Made by a program: the position numbers and the translations under genes
From: Podocnemis expansa
Taxonomy: Eukaryota; Chordata; Testudines; Podocnemididae
Direction: 5' to 3'
Assembly (NCBI GenBank): GCA_007922195.1
Contig: ML681992.1
Location: forward strand, 3,542,426-3,606,425
DNA length: 64,000 nt
Shown here: positions 22,621-35,050 of the stretch, in pieces
Layout of the letters: each line of letters begins with the position of its first letter
Position numbering within the stretch: the first letter of the stretch is position 1
The notes under the pieces: model-generated
Databases searched by the model: none
What the model was told of the DNA's origin: nothing
The model's input: the letters and a program-made list of their open reading frames with translations, nothing else

Positions 22621-24279
22621 CACAAAAGCCACAGTTCTGCAAATTTACATACAATGTGCAGCAGGGGGCAGTTAAAGTACACTCAAGAGCAAGTGCGAAC
22701 AGAGAACACGAAAGGGCAAAGGTAAGGTTCATTCTGGGCCTCATCACCTCTACTGATATAAGTCTCAAGCACCCCTCTCACTAGACTGATCAGATGTTTC
22801 TTGTGAGACAATGGGGTGTGTGGGTATGGTTGTGTATAACATATGTAGAATCTTTCCATTATTTTCAATCAAAAGGAGAACCCAAACATTTTTCAACTTG
22901 TGATATTTGAAATACAAAACAAATACATAGTCCGTTTTTAACAGAAAACCTGGGAAATTTGAATAGAGTCACAAAAAGATATGAGAAAAAACATTTGTAA
23001 AACTACAACCATATTGGTGGGATGCGAGTGGAGAATGCACATTTTCAAGTCATCAGCTGCAATATGATCCACAGCAGGCAAACAAGGCATTCAGTTCTGC
23101 ATTCCTACCTTAGTCCTTCTTACTACTGCTACTAACCAGGGGAGCACTGTTTCCAGGTCTCCCTCAACAAAGGGTGAAATTCCCATTTACACTCAGTCCC
23201 GCTACTCATGGCTATATGTACAGGATTAAATATAATCTGAAAGAAAGCAAGATGGAATCCATAGAGCAGATAAAGATGAGGGAACAAACTCTAAAACCTA
23301 AAGAAAATGACTTATTTTTCCGCATGTTTATTTTAAACTGGAAACAGGCCAGCATAAATTCACCAAGAGGTAAATACAGAGATCTGACCAACTCCTAACA
23401 GAATTGTGCACAGACTACAGTCAGATCCTCAGCAGATGCAAATCAGCATTTATAACAGCTGAGATCCTGGTACTCTGCCACATCTGGCAAAGTCTATGTG
23501 GCTGATAAACAGCTATAGATGCATAATAGGTGCCTATTAGCCTCACCAGTGGGTGTTTCTCCCTAGTTATGTACATTATTTAGCATTATTTCCAACTTAA
23601 TTGTGTAGAGTACATAAGCTGGCTTTTGGCGGTGGCATTTAACTGAACTCTGCTTTGTGCAGTCAGATTTACATCTAGCACTTCTGAGTGTTTTTGCCTC
23701 CCCTGCTCCTTTTGTCCCAGTCTTTTTGTTTATTTGTTTCTGATTGAAATCATAGCTAAGCCATAGAGCACAGTATTTTCTTGACAGAGCACAAAATACA
23801 TGAAAGTAACTGAAGGCCATATGCATTATAACAAAATAAAAGAATGAAATAGCACAGCTATTCTGAAGTTCTCCACTATCCAACATATTACAGCCTGGGT
23901 GATTTCAGTAAGGATAAGACCAGTTTAAAAAAGAAGGCAGTATCTTAATCCAGCTACTCCTTTCAATGAACACAATAACAGGCACGCAGGAGTCCAATTC
24001 CCCTTTCTGCCTCAGCCCTCCCACCCCATCCCCTATCACTGCAGCAGCAGAAAGAGGTCAGAAATGGCCTTCAGAGAACACCCCCAATCTGAAAGGGTTC
24101 CTGTGTGGCATATGTCTACTTCAACAGGCTCTAGGCCACACACCATTACAGCGCCCAGCATAGAGATGTACTGGGGGGATAGAGAAGAGCAAGAAGGGTG
24201 TGACTGAAGAATGCTGTGCTCTAGCTATTGAAGTGACTGACAGGCCACAGGAGGCCACTGCAGCCAGAAATTAGGTTTC
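22621..24279. other. No gene recognised
   Basis: AT-rich. Frames at 22492-22784, 23174-23398 and 23563-23886 have no recognisable domains and overlap on both strands. Confidence 0.4.
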
Positions 24280-24289
24280 TCTAAAACAT

Positions 24290-24477
24290 CATAACAAACA
24301 AGTATGGTGAGACTTTTAAAGATCAACAAATTTATTTATCATCAGCTTTCATGGGAGAAAAATCTCACTTTTCTCCCACAAAAGTTCATGTGATAAATAA
24401 ATGTGTTGGTGTTTAGAAGTGCCACCAGACTCCCTGTTTGTTTTGCTGGACTAACCCAACATGACTACCCCTTTGAA
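24290..24477. mobile_element. Penelope-like tail unit, family B, inverted plus direct arms
   Basis: The inverted arm (acttttaaagatcaacaaat, ttatttatcatcagctttca, gggagaaaaatctcactttt) joins a direct arm (ctcccacaaaagttcatgtg, ataaataaatgtgttggtgt, agtgccaccagactccctgt, gctggactaacccaacatga). It is bounded by a perfect 10-bp duplication TCTAAAACAT (24280-24289 and 24478-24487), so the whole hairpin inserted as one unit. No reverse transcriptase frame is present. Confidence 0.7.
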
Positions 24478-24487
24478 TCTAAAACAT

Positions 24488-27400
24488 TGTGTTTCTGAGC
24501 AGACTTCTACACGGCTCCAATCTATGATAAAGCAACTAAGGTTGCTTAAAGAACCAGACTCAGCACACAGCTGCAATACAAAGCCAGGAGAAAATTAACC
24601 TAAAGAGGAGCCAAGTGTTTACCCAACCGAAGGGAATCCTCACATGGCACAGAACTGGCCTAGCAAGCATTTCTTAGTTATGTGTGTGTGTAACACATCT
24701 ATTTCTTTCTTTCCCCACACATCAACTCCTTATCTGGATTTTTATTCAGATTCACTCTCCTTTTGCGAGAGTCTACTTGTCTTTTGCTGCCTGAAAGCCC
24801 TGAGGCAGGACTCCACTTACAAACCATTCTGCATCAACTTTAGCCCCAGTTTTCTCCAAGAGTGGTTATTTGCCTAGGGAGATGGATACTCAAGGCCAGA
24901 TTCTCCACTGCTGCACTCTTCACTGAGTTCTCACATATAGTCAAAGCGAGTGTACACTTCTGTTAAATCAAAACCATCCAGTCACAACAGTAGTAGCATT
25001 TTACAACTCTGAACAGATGTAAAGCACTGGAGCATTGCTGAGAAAGCACGTATCTTTTACCTTGCTGAGAAAAAAAACCTCGTGAGATCTACCTAGTCTA
25101 GCTACCAGGCTGAATCAGCAGCCTTGCTCTGCTGTCAGCACAGGATTCTAAGCAGCCTCACAGGGCAAAAGCACAGGGATATTTTGAAGAGGCAGTGTCA
25201 ATATTAATTCCTAGTTCAATTGTTTTTATCTGTGAAAAGTAAAATTCTTGGGGACAAATCATGGGCCCTCTTACCCCTGTGCAACCCACTGGTTCCAGAA
25301 TGTCCAAATGTAACTGTGAGCAGAATTTGGCCCCTATTGTAATTTTTAATAAAAGTTTTCTTTAGTATAGTTCATAAATGTGCTCTTTTTATTGTGACTT
25401 TTCTAATCAGAATTAAGATTTCTCTACTTATTATTGCTCTACTAATCATTGGTGCTAGAGGTAAAGAAATACCACATATTAAAAATATAAGTAAAAACAC
25501 AAATTAGAAGTTGCTTTAAGATGAGAGATTCAGCACAGTACTTTTGATTAAATATTTTCATTTCATAACCTGGCTTCTTATCATGATCTTTGGTCAGAAT
25601 GACTCTCTCCTAATGGCCTAAAATCAGCCATGGTGTTAGGTCTGCAACGCCTTATATTGGCACAGTTAACACTTTACAAATAAATGTTGTTTGTGCTAAA
25701 TCCTTCCCTCAGCAGCACTGAAAACAATGGTCTAAATTCAAACACTAGGGAAGCAAGGGTAGTTCTTTTGAAACACATCTTTTTAGTATTTGGCTTAAAA
25801 GACTTGATTACATTATTGGAGTTGCATGGAACTGAGAACATAACTTGACCTGTAGTGATATCTGAGGCTGAGAGAGGTTTCTTAGCTGAAATAAGTTGGT
25901 ATTGCACTCATCGCTTAGCATATTTTCACTGCAAATTTAAAAAGTGACTTTGTCTAAGAGTGTCATGCTGGAACCTTTAGTAAAATAATTAAAATTTCCT
26001 GAACAATTTCAGTGAAGCAGTTGTTTGAATCACAAAACAAAACAGATTTCAATTACTTTCAAAATAAGCAATTCAAGATAATTTTGATAATACCGGTCAA
26101 CCTAAAATTATGTCTGGCTAGTTGGCTGGCTGGCTGGCTGGCTGGGGAAAGGTTAAGAAAGTTTACATCAGCAAATGATCACAAATATATCTATTAAAAA
26201 AACAGAATTTACCTTTGAAGAAATACAGTGTGTTTAAGCATGGTTTTTCATAAGAGAAGTCTTGAAAAAAGGATAGTTGTAATGAACGCAGACATGTGAC
26301 CTGTCTCGGCTGGCTGAGCTGAGCAAGTGTGATATACTGATAGGAAAAAGTACTTGAAGGTATCATCTACCACACAGAGTGTGGCACCAAATTGTGGAGT
26401 GCTGTGAGAGATGATGTTCAAGATACAATATATGGCAAGTCAGAACAGAAGAAGATGACAGCAACTAGACAGCAAACAAAAAAAACCTCTGCAGCATGCT
26501 GTCTTTGATCTTGTTTACAGGAGGAAAGCAACTCACAGAAAAGCTTTTATGATATTACAGAATCTGCAGGGCTTCCGTACAGAGTAAGATATCTAGCTTT
26601 TGAGAGAAGGCTTGAACCTTGAAGAGTTCTGCATACAGACTCCTGTTAACTTCAGGTGGAGTTGTACATCCAGAGTGCTTGGAAGAAGGTCTCAGGAACA
26701 GTAACCATGAGCTAATCAAGTAGTGTAATGAAAAATCAAGTGTATATTGAAAAAAAAAAACAGTACATCTTGTGTGCTGTATACCTTCTCTACAATTGTT
26801 TTTTATGATATTGGTTATATACTGAAAAACACACACATTTTTAAATAATACCCATTAAATACATATGAAGCTTCTGAGAAGAGCCATCTCTGAGTTACTG
26901 AATCCACATAAAAAGAGTTCTGAGGACAAATACTGGCCAAGGAAGCCCTGTCAGTGTAGGCCTGTGAAGAATCAGGGAGTCCTTAAGCACTGGGCTAGAA
27001 GAACAAATGGGAATGGGGTGAGCAGAATTGCTGCCTGTTTAAAAAGGAACAAAGAAGAAATTCCCTATTTAGATTTTTAAAAATATTATCTTACAGTTAT
27101 GTAATTCCCCACATCATAGGCTCAGTTCCATCTTTAGATACACATGGGAAACCTACAGTGATCTGAGAGTAGGATTTGGCAAGTTATAAGTATCATCCCT
27201 TGTGTCTCTAGAATGCAGTCGCCTCTGAATTAGAACGCAGCCTCTTTAATCACATACAGCATTTTAGGCAGAAGGTGAAAATATAACATTTTGCAATTAA
27301 AACTGAAGGTGGGAGCAGATTAAATATACCTACACTGGAATTTAGTCAGGACACCAAAGTTAGTACCACTACTTTTGGACTAACTGCCAAACCCTTTCCT

Positions 27401-27809
27401 GATCAGCAGTGGTCAAACTCTTGAAGTAACTCTCTAACCCAAAGATGGAAGATCCAGTAGAACACTCTCCTTGATACAATTTTGTGTCGTTGGTTCTTTT
27501 TTGGTACCAATGTAAGCAAGGTCTGAGCATCTAAGGGCACTCCCCTTGCTCAGTCAGCTGAAAGGGAGGCACCTTATTTGCAAGGGCTTTGTATTTGCAT
27601 GAGTATATTTAAATACTTAGCATAATTTCACTGTATATGAATAAACCCACCCATATGCTGGGCATGATGGCAAATGATTAGTATGGCTGGTTTGGGTTAC
27701 AAATCCTTTTTGTTTTAACTGAAAGGGCACTTAAATGTTGTCCTTTAATTGTATGAACTGTGTTTAGCCTGTGCTGATGAAAACTCTCTCACCTAAACAG
27801 AACTCAAAA
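24488..27809. other. No gene recognised; microsatellite and ancient repeat traces
   Basis: Contains the GGCT microsatellite at 26119-26146 and old repeat traces near 24890-24950 and 25255-25338 (for example gagcagaatttggcccctat). Frames at 25674-25907, 26163-26366, 26555-26836 and 26865-27080 lack domains. Confidence 0.4.
26119..26146. repeat. (GGCT)n microsatellite
   Basis: About six tandem copies of a GGCT unit starting at GTTGGCTGGCTGG. Simple repeat, no further role visible. Confidence 0.95.
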
Positions 27810-28690
27810 AAAGGAAGCAAAGGAGGCAGAGTTTCTGCATTGTAAAAGCAAGAGGGAGGGGTCGAGGGGCTTTTTGCTGGGCTTGCATGCCTGCTGACAA
27901 AGATTTATTCTCAGTTAATGCTTAATCCCTCTTCCATTGTTAGAAGATAAAAGTTAATGATTCATTTTGGAATGTTCTGTTTCAAGCAGGGACATTGCTC
28001 CTGTGTCAGCTGAAAGGTTTCCAATGAGCTGAAATTACTCAAAGGGCTGAAGTCACTAGAGAACTGGAAAATCTTTATTGACAACAGGAGCCAAGAGTAG
28101 CCAGTGACTGTATACACAGAAAGCCAGTAGGTGAGGGAGCCACAAGTGGTTAGCAACAGTGGATGGCAGGAGCCTCACAGATGTTGGGGACTCACTAAGG
28201 CCCAGAGGTGGCAAGAGGCAGAATGGGCCTGGCCAAGCCCATGTCAGCAAGACCATGCAGGCGGGGACTAACTGCGCCCCTCCACCCCTCAGCAAGTAGA
28301 CACTGCAACTATGACAGTTAGTATGGAGGAAAGCAAGAAGAGGGACATCAACAATATACCCCCTTGTACTCCGGGCTGGGTTGAGTTCTGTTTCTTGTGT
28401 TTGTGAGTTCTGTATTGCACTGCTTTCTCAAACCACTGTTGCTTAGATATTTTCTTCTTTTATTAAAATACTTACTTTTCTACACTCAGACTCTGTGCTT
28501 CCAAGAAGGGAAGTATTGCCTTTTAGGGTGCCCAGGGGATAATATGTGATTTCCCAGGAAACTGGGTAGGGGCTCATGCCAGTTGCTGTTGTATTATAGG
28601 TAGAAACCACTAGCTATAGAACCTGTCTCTTTGCTGCTGCTGGTTCTGCCGGGCAGAACGGTTGTACCTCTAAAAACAACTAAATATCAA
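27810..28690 (+). mobile_element. LTR/leader-like retroelement fragment
   Basis: The downstream part (28440-28690: ttttattaaaatacttactt, ctacactcagactctgtgct, aagtattgccttttagggtg, cccaggggataatatg) has the polyadenylation-signal-then-leader layout of sauropsid retroelement LTRs, similar in plan to family L but different in sequence. The upstream part is GC-richer (28080-28320). Terminal repeats and target duplications are not visible, so the borders and class are uncertain. No coding region. Confidence 0.38.
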
Positions 28691-29056
28691 GGGGCTGAAA
28701 CACACTCACCTCAAAATCATAAACAGGGAAGGTTATTAGCAAAGTATTCACAAATATAAGCCTTTGGACTTTGAGTAAGAGAAGTCCCTTGAAAAAAACA
28801 TGTTTGCAGACAGGAAAGAAACATTGACATTAAGTGCCATGGTGTATTCTACAATCCACTCTCTCAAATTGATTAAGGGGTAGAGCAGGATAATAAACTG
28901 TAATAATATACTGACTTATAATATTGAAAATAAAGATGATGAACTGCTGAATGGTAGGATTAAGAGCTTTGTTAGTTATACTTTAATAATTTAGAATTAT
29001 GAATAGTAAATGAATTTAGATAAGGTACATTTGGGCTACAGCCTGGTTGACATGAA
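28691..29056. other. No gene recognised
   Basis: AT-rich spacer with no repeat or coding signal that I can identify. Confidence 0.4.
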
Positions 29057-29350
29057 CAGCTATGTCTATACCAGGAAGCTGAGTTCAGACTTCGTTAGTC
29101 CAAACTAAGCAGTTCCTGGTTAGTTTGAACTAATCGCAGGTTAGTTCAAACAAACCACAGCTTTTTAGTTCGAACTAAAAAATGTGACTAGTTCAAACTA
29201 ACCACTTCATTCGAACTTTTTTAGTTCAAACTAGCATGGCTACATCACACTAGTTCAAATTTACTGTTTGAACTAACTAGTTCGAACTAAGCTTTGCTAA
29301 GCTAATTTTTTTTAGTTTGAACTAGGCAAAGCCTAGTGTAGACAGGGACC
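29057..29350. mobile_element. Harbinger-type MITE built on TTCGAA-centred palindromes, copy 2
   Basis: A 294-bp element related in style to the one at 14665-15166. Ends: CAGCTATGTCTATACCAGG on the left, GGTCCCTGTCTACACTAGG read inward from the right. The interior is almost wholly made of TTAGTTYGAACTAA-like units (for example TTTTAGTTCGAACTAAAA near 29165), so a single strand could fold into many alternative hairpins. Non-coding. Confidence 0.72.
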
Positions 29351-32300
29351 AAATTACTCCAGATTAAGCCTAGTTAATCCAGATTAATTTACTAATGTTG
29401 ACATAGCTAGCATGGTTTTGCCACTTCTTCTGTCATATAGACGTGCTGATTTGCTTAAAATGATGTTACTTCTGACAGGACAAAATTGCTAGACATTATT
29501 GCTGACAGGACAAAGTTGTATATATAAACATATGCACAATGTGCCCAGCCATTTAATGGCATCATGATCAGCCAGGTGGAAATTCAGTAGCCCAGTGTCA
29601 AAATAAGTTAGGGGGCATTCAAAATTAATATGCTACATAGTCTGAAGCAGACCACAGCTGCATTGTGGGTCATTAGAAAAACTCAATTTAAAGAAACTGG
29701 CTGCACAACTAACCTGCCCTCTTAAAAAATGGTTCAGAGGAGAACCGTCATTTTTGAAAGAGTTCCATCTTCTCTATATATTGTTCTGCATATATAAATG
29801 CATATGGTTTGATACTAAAAGTGATAATATTCTGTCTGCAATTGCATAAAAAGGCAAAAATGGATTAAACTGAAATTGAGTCATGACTCAGTTTCCCACC
29901 GTACATTTTTAGTAGTTCACTTCTGATTCAGTGAGGAAAGAGCCACCTATTGAACCAGAAAATATAGTGGTTCTTTCTGGTATATTAGCTTAAAAAAACT
30001 AAGCCTTTGGGGAAAAGGTAATTGCTGTAAAGTATTTCAAGATGGACTTAGTGTTTCAAATTGTTTCTAGGTCTTCTTTCCCTGTAATGGTTACAGAGTT
30101 AAACATTAGTGAGGTTGAATCTGAAATGACAGTGAGAAAGGAATGAAAATGTTAAATGTTAAATAAATAAAGAGGTCAATTACTGAAACAGATGAGAAGA
30201 CAGAGGGCAGATTTTAACAGTAAGATATAGCTGGTACAATTACTAGAAGAAAAGTAAAAGCTTACAGTGTTCAGAATCAGAAGGCTATAGCAACTACAAT
30301 AAAAAACAATGCACAAAAAAGATAGCAACAAGCCAAAAAGAAAAAAAATAACTGAAGGATATAAGGAAAGGAGGGAAAAAATGATTGAAACAATGCAACA
30401 TCTTTGAAAAATGGCTCATTGTAGGAGACAGAAACATGGAGTTCACGGTTTTATTTAAGTAGTGATTAAGAGCTGAAGTGAATAGCTATCACCATATAGT
30501 TCTACCTACTGCGTCAGAAATCAGAGTCCAAGTCATTCCCCAGGCAGGTACTTGTAGCTCCCATTGCCTTCAGTCTGATATGAATGTGTGTATCGGTGGA
30601 ATGATGACCCCTCAATCTCTCTTTAAAAGGAATCTCTTCCTTACTATACATATTGGAGTGAGAGCAAGCATGGGTTGCAGACGTAACAAGAATCTTTGGT
30701 CTGCAAAGCTCCCAGAACACTTGCTGCTTTTACTCATATGGGACTCACCCCTCCAGTCTTGTTTTTCACCCCTGGCTGTTTAGTTTAGAGAGGCAAAACA
30801 AAAACGAGCAAGAGAAAATTAATATTGAGTGTGAGGAGAAGCATTTCACCACCATAGGTCATTTTCTCTCTTATGAAGTTTTGTGGGTTTTTTTCCCCCC
30901 GCCTAGAGGAGGAACCACTGTGAGTTTCAGCAGGCAGAGATCTCTCTTCATTACTCCAGTGTTCACCACAGTACTGTCAAAATGGAAATGGGCAAGCCCC
31001 TTAAACCAACAGATTGCCCAAGGACATCTGTGCTTCCTTTCCCCCAACAGCATGGCTCCAGCAGGAGTCATACTACCATTGGCTGGCTTCCCCTTACAGC
31101 TGCAGAGGGTAGTTAAGTGTGTTAATACAGTTTGAAGCTCCATTAACTCTAGTTCAGATATCCAACTGCAGCGCTGCAGGGTCAGAAGCAGGGCATGCTG
31201 CAGGGAGCAAGGCTGAGATTCTCAGAGGTATTTCGACACCTAACTCCAACGGATTTCAAAGACCTAAATACTTTCTGAGGATCAGGGCCCAGCTGTGTTC
31301 CAGCCTCAGCCCCTGCCTCTGATCTTAATAACCATGGAGGCTTGACCACACAGACCTTTGTGAGACAGGCAACACAGAATCAGGGAAGTAGAGCAGCAAG
31401 TTGCAGAACCAGCACTAATTCTCTCTGCACTTCCATCTGCATTCAAACTTTGTCTCTCATTCATTCATGAAAATGAAGAGGAGAATCTGCCCCAGTAAGG
31501 CTGCAAGCTTTTGCCCCGAGAAGCAGCAGAAGCCCCCTTCTTTGAGCCACTCAGTATTAGCTAGGGAAAAGTACCAAATATACTGTAAGAAATAATCCTC
31601 CACTGGAAGGGAATGGGAACCCTAACCTGATCAGTTTTACGATCAAACTAGCAAACCAACTGTTATATTCCTTTTTGCAGATCAACTAATTGAAAATTCT
31701 AATACTGATACAGGTTTGGGGCACTTTAATTTTCCTTCTAAAAAATAATTTAAAAAGAAAAGAGAAGAAAGGAAACTTCAAAAATGCACTGGGTATGAGA
31801 ATGATTTGCACTTTTCTCGCTGAACTTGTGTGACTTTTATTCTACCAAATGTGTGTGACATCAGCCACAAAGACATGAACTGAGACACCATGAGCCATCA
31901 CAAGAAGCCCTGTGATTTCATTCTGGTTAGGGTAAGGAGTGTAGAGACCAACTGAAGAGCTAGAGTATGGAGACAAATCGCGTCCATTTGTATGTATCAT
32001 CTAATATCAAATGCTTGATAGTTTCTGTTAGTACCTCATGGGTTATATAAAAAGTGAAGCACTAGAAACAGACACACACTAGAAGTATGTAACTCTGCCA
32101 CGGATATTTCAGATGTGTGTGGAGAGACTGTGCTAGAGACTGGCCTAGTTCCATACACATCAGCAGAATTAGGTCAGTTTTTACCAGCTGAGGATCTTTC
32201 TCATCTGGGACCTAGTAATGAGAAAAATCATTCAGATTTGTACATTTTCCTGTACAGATGGACATATTTTTCCTTTACTTGAGATAGATAGCAAGAGTGT

Positions 32301-32940
32301 AACAACAACATTGATGTCTTTTGTACTTCATACCCTCAGTTTTCAGTGAAGTATCTCCTTACAGAAAATGTGCTAATATAAAACATGAGACAATTACCCA
32401 CTCTTCTAGTCTATTCTCTTTTGGAAAAACTCCAGTTCACTACCAGTTGGATTGGGCCTGTACTGATTATCTTACTGGATGAGATCTGCAACTTCCTAGC
32501 CACCTGTCGTGAGTCACTGAGCACCCTGAATTTTCACTGAAGTCAAAAGGAACCACAGAGGCTCAACACCTGATAGGATTCAGCCAGAACATGCACTGAT
32601 TTTTGAACCAAGTGACAGCAAGAATTGGATATGTCACAATAAGTATAATTTAGCAGTAACAAAAATCTAACTGAGAACTTCGTTTCAGCAAGAATATTCT
32701 CCCAGTATAAGCCCACAAAGCAGAGGTGAAAGCTAGGAAAAAGAAGGGAAAACCATTTTCTAAACAGCCAAATAAAAGTGAAAAATATTAACTCCCCTAC
32801 CCTGGATCTAGCTCCCACCAAACACAGCTGGTGTAAACCAGCATAATTCCTTTGACTTCAATGATCCCAGCCCTGTTAACCCAATTCAAGGGATGGGATC
32901 ATTAGTTACACAGAAAAGGCTCAGAAAGATCAATGTATGT
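29351..32940. other. No gene recognised; decayed repeat traces
   Basis: Longest frames are 101 codons (30478-30783, plus), 90 (30871-31143, minus) and 92 (32543-32821, minus); none shows a domain. Old repeat traces lie near 31215-31290 (ttctcagaggtatttcgaca) and 32810-32880 (agctggtgtaaaccagcata, then tttgacttcaatg). Confidence 0.4.
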
Positions 32941-33361
32941 TAGGGATGCAAAAGGTTAATCGTTTAAACAGTAATCAGTTGTTTAAACGTTTTGAACAGC
33001 TTATTACCATTTAAGGGTAGGGGGAGAGAGGGAAGCTACAGCTGGGCAGGCTCTCTGCCAGCAACAGCAGCTAGGCGGCTCTGGCTGGTGGGGAAGTGTG
33101 GAGCCCAGTGCTGGAGGTGGGGAGGATGACTGCAGAGCCCAGAGTGGTGGGATAAGCCACAACTGGACTCAGTTCAGCTCCCCACACCTGAGTGCTGCTC
33201 AGCTACTGCAGGAGAGGGGGAGCCGCACCTAGGCAGGTCTCATGGCAGTAAGGAGCTGAGCCAGCACAATATTCCCCTCACCCCAGTGTTTAAATGTTTA
33301 AACTTTCTATTTTCAGAATGATTTAAAGGGATCTTTAATTACACTAATATTTACATCCCTA
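32941..33361. mobile_element. hAT-type MITE with TAGGGATG ends
   Basis: A 421-bp element with inverted ends TAGGGATGCAAA (32941) and TAGGGATGTAAA (read inward from 33361). The ends are AT-rich with further self-complementary TTTAAACG/GTTTAAAC text; the core (33020-33280) is GC-rich. The 8-bp flanks ATGTATGT and GAGTATTT agree at 5 positions, so the target duplication is decayed. Non-coding. Confidence 0.7.
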
Positions 33362-34224
33362 GAGTATTTTAGCTAGAAGTGCAGTCTCTGAAAGTTCCTT
33401 TGAGTAAGGACATCAGAGCATGTCAAGTCACAAACTTTTAGGAATGCATCCATGTAACAGCCCCTAAGAGGTTACTTGTGACTTTTCCGTAAGCCCGGGA
33501 TATTTGGCAACGTGTTGCTGCACTGCCCCAGCAGCAGATCGGAAGCAGCATGGGACTCACTCAAAATCCATCTCTTGGTTGCCACCTGTTCTGATGTTGG
33601 GACATGTTCTTCGTCATCCCTTTATCTGGTGCAGCGTACATCTCCTGGCATCCCAGAGCAGCCACAGCAGCCTTGGCATTGTGAAGAAGGAATCAACACT
33701 CCTTCCCTTTCCAGTCACATGCATAAAAGGTGGAAACAGAAAACCCTCAAATGTGGCTTTTTCCTCTCTGCTACTATTTACTGGATGGGTAGATGACACA
33801 AGGCAGTAAGGAGGCTTTGTTTCAGCCTTATTCTCTGGTGATGTTTACAGAGTGGGTTACAATCTGGCACTGAGAAGATTTTTCCCTATTTTGTTATCAG
33901 TGCAAAATTATTTTCTCCATCCAAGGTCTGTTAGAGGAGCCTTTCAACCGCTCTGAATGCATTTAAGGTAGGGAGGCTTGTATTTTCAAAGGGTTAGACT
34001 ATTCCCTATCAATCCAGGCATCAATATTCATTTCTCAGTATTTGCTGGCAGATAAAATCCATCTATCAAGTCTCATACCTAACATTTTTGGAAGGGGAAG
34101 TGATCTCTGTATTCAAAACAATGGAAAGATTTTTCCATGTATTTATTGCTCTGTTACTTTTGCAATTTGTGGCAAAAAAAAATTGCAGAGGAAGATTAGG
34201 TTTTGGCTGGCAGCCTTTCCATCA
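33362..34224. other. No gene recognised
   Basis: Overlapping frames at 33504-33809 and 33512-33796 have no domain. The text about 33480-33800 is somewhat GC-richer than its surroundings without a recognised cause. Confidence 0.4.
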
Positions 34225-34232
34225 TTTATATG

Positions 34233-34423
34233 TAGAGCTCTGTGCAGATACACAATTTATATCAGCATCTGATCCACAATCCACAAAAATTATCCATGGA
34301 TATCCACAGATTTTCAGGGCTTTAGATATAAAATTTGGATCTGTATCTGATCCTCAGTCCACAAAAATGCTTCATGGATATTTGTAGATATCAAGCAGAG
34401 ACCCTCAGCTCTGCAGGGCTCTC
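34233..34423. mobile_element. hAT-type MITE, family 1, copy 2
   Basis: A 191-bp relative of 647-787. Ends TAGAGCTCTGTGCAGA and GAGAGCCCTGCAGAG (read inward). It is flanked by a perfect 8-bp duplication TTTATATG (34225-34232 and 34424-34431), the hAT signature. The interior repeats GGATATCCACAGAT-like text, with an internal partial duplication (gatccacaatccacaaaaat and gatcctcagtccacaaaaat). Confidence 0.85.
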
Positions 34424-34739
34424 TTTATATGGTTAACTAAACATGTTCTACCTACATACCTTGGTGTTCAACCAAAGTGGTTTAAGATTTTGTGCAATGA
34501 AAACTTGTAAACTTAATGAGTGGGATGTATTCCTGATATTTTGCCATATTACTTCAACTTGCTAGAATAATTTTAAAAAGGTAATACACCAAACACTTCT
34601 GTACTTTGTACAATATTTTTTTTAAATCTGCATTATGCCAACATCTAAGTCTTTAAAAAATCTTCCAGAAGGGAAAATTTAAACAGAATAATGAAAAGAT
34701 GAGGAAGCAGGGCAGATTGGAGAAAAAGAGAGTGTGGTC

Positions 34740-35050
34740 TGATGGTGAAAAATAGAGATGGCTGGGAATTTTTTGATCAGATATTTTGTTGTGGAAAAAA
34801 TGCCTGTTCGCTGAAACCAAAACAATAGCCAAATGTACTTCTTGAAAACAGTTTTATTTAAAAAAAGTCAAAATGTTCTATTTTAGCATTTTTACAATGA
34901 AAAATTACAGTTTTCAGGCTGAGACCAAATAAAAACTTCTCTTTTTGAAATCAAAGTTAATTTATTGGAAAAAAAATTAAAATTGTAAACAGTCAAATTC
35001 AAAGGCAGCATTTCAAAATTATCAAAACAAAATGTTTTGATAGATCTGAC
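34740..35050. repeat. AT-rich decayed repeat of MITE type
   Basis: Dense in AAAATG/CATTTT and TTTTGA/TCAAAA text, for example ATCAAAACAAAATGTTTTGAT near 35020 (a near-perfect short palindrome). Similar in style to 41480-41690. No clear ends, so only a low-confidence repeat call. Confidence 0.35.

Noticed and set aside
26119..26146. Tandem array as a possible CRISPR-like repeat
   Set aside because: It is a 4-bp microsatellite without spacers, and the DNA is vertebrate.
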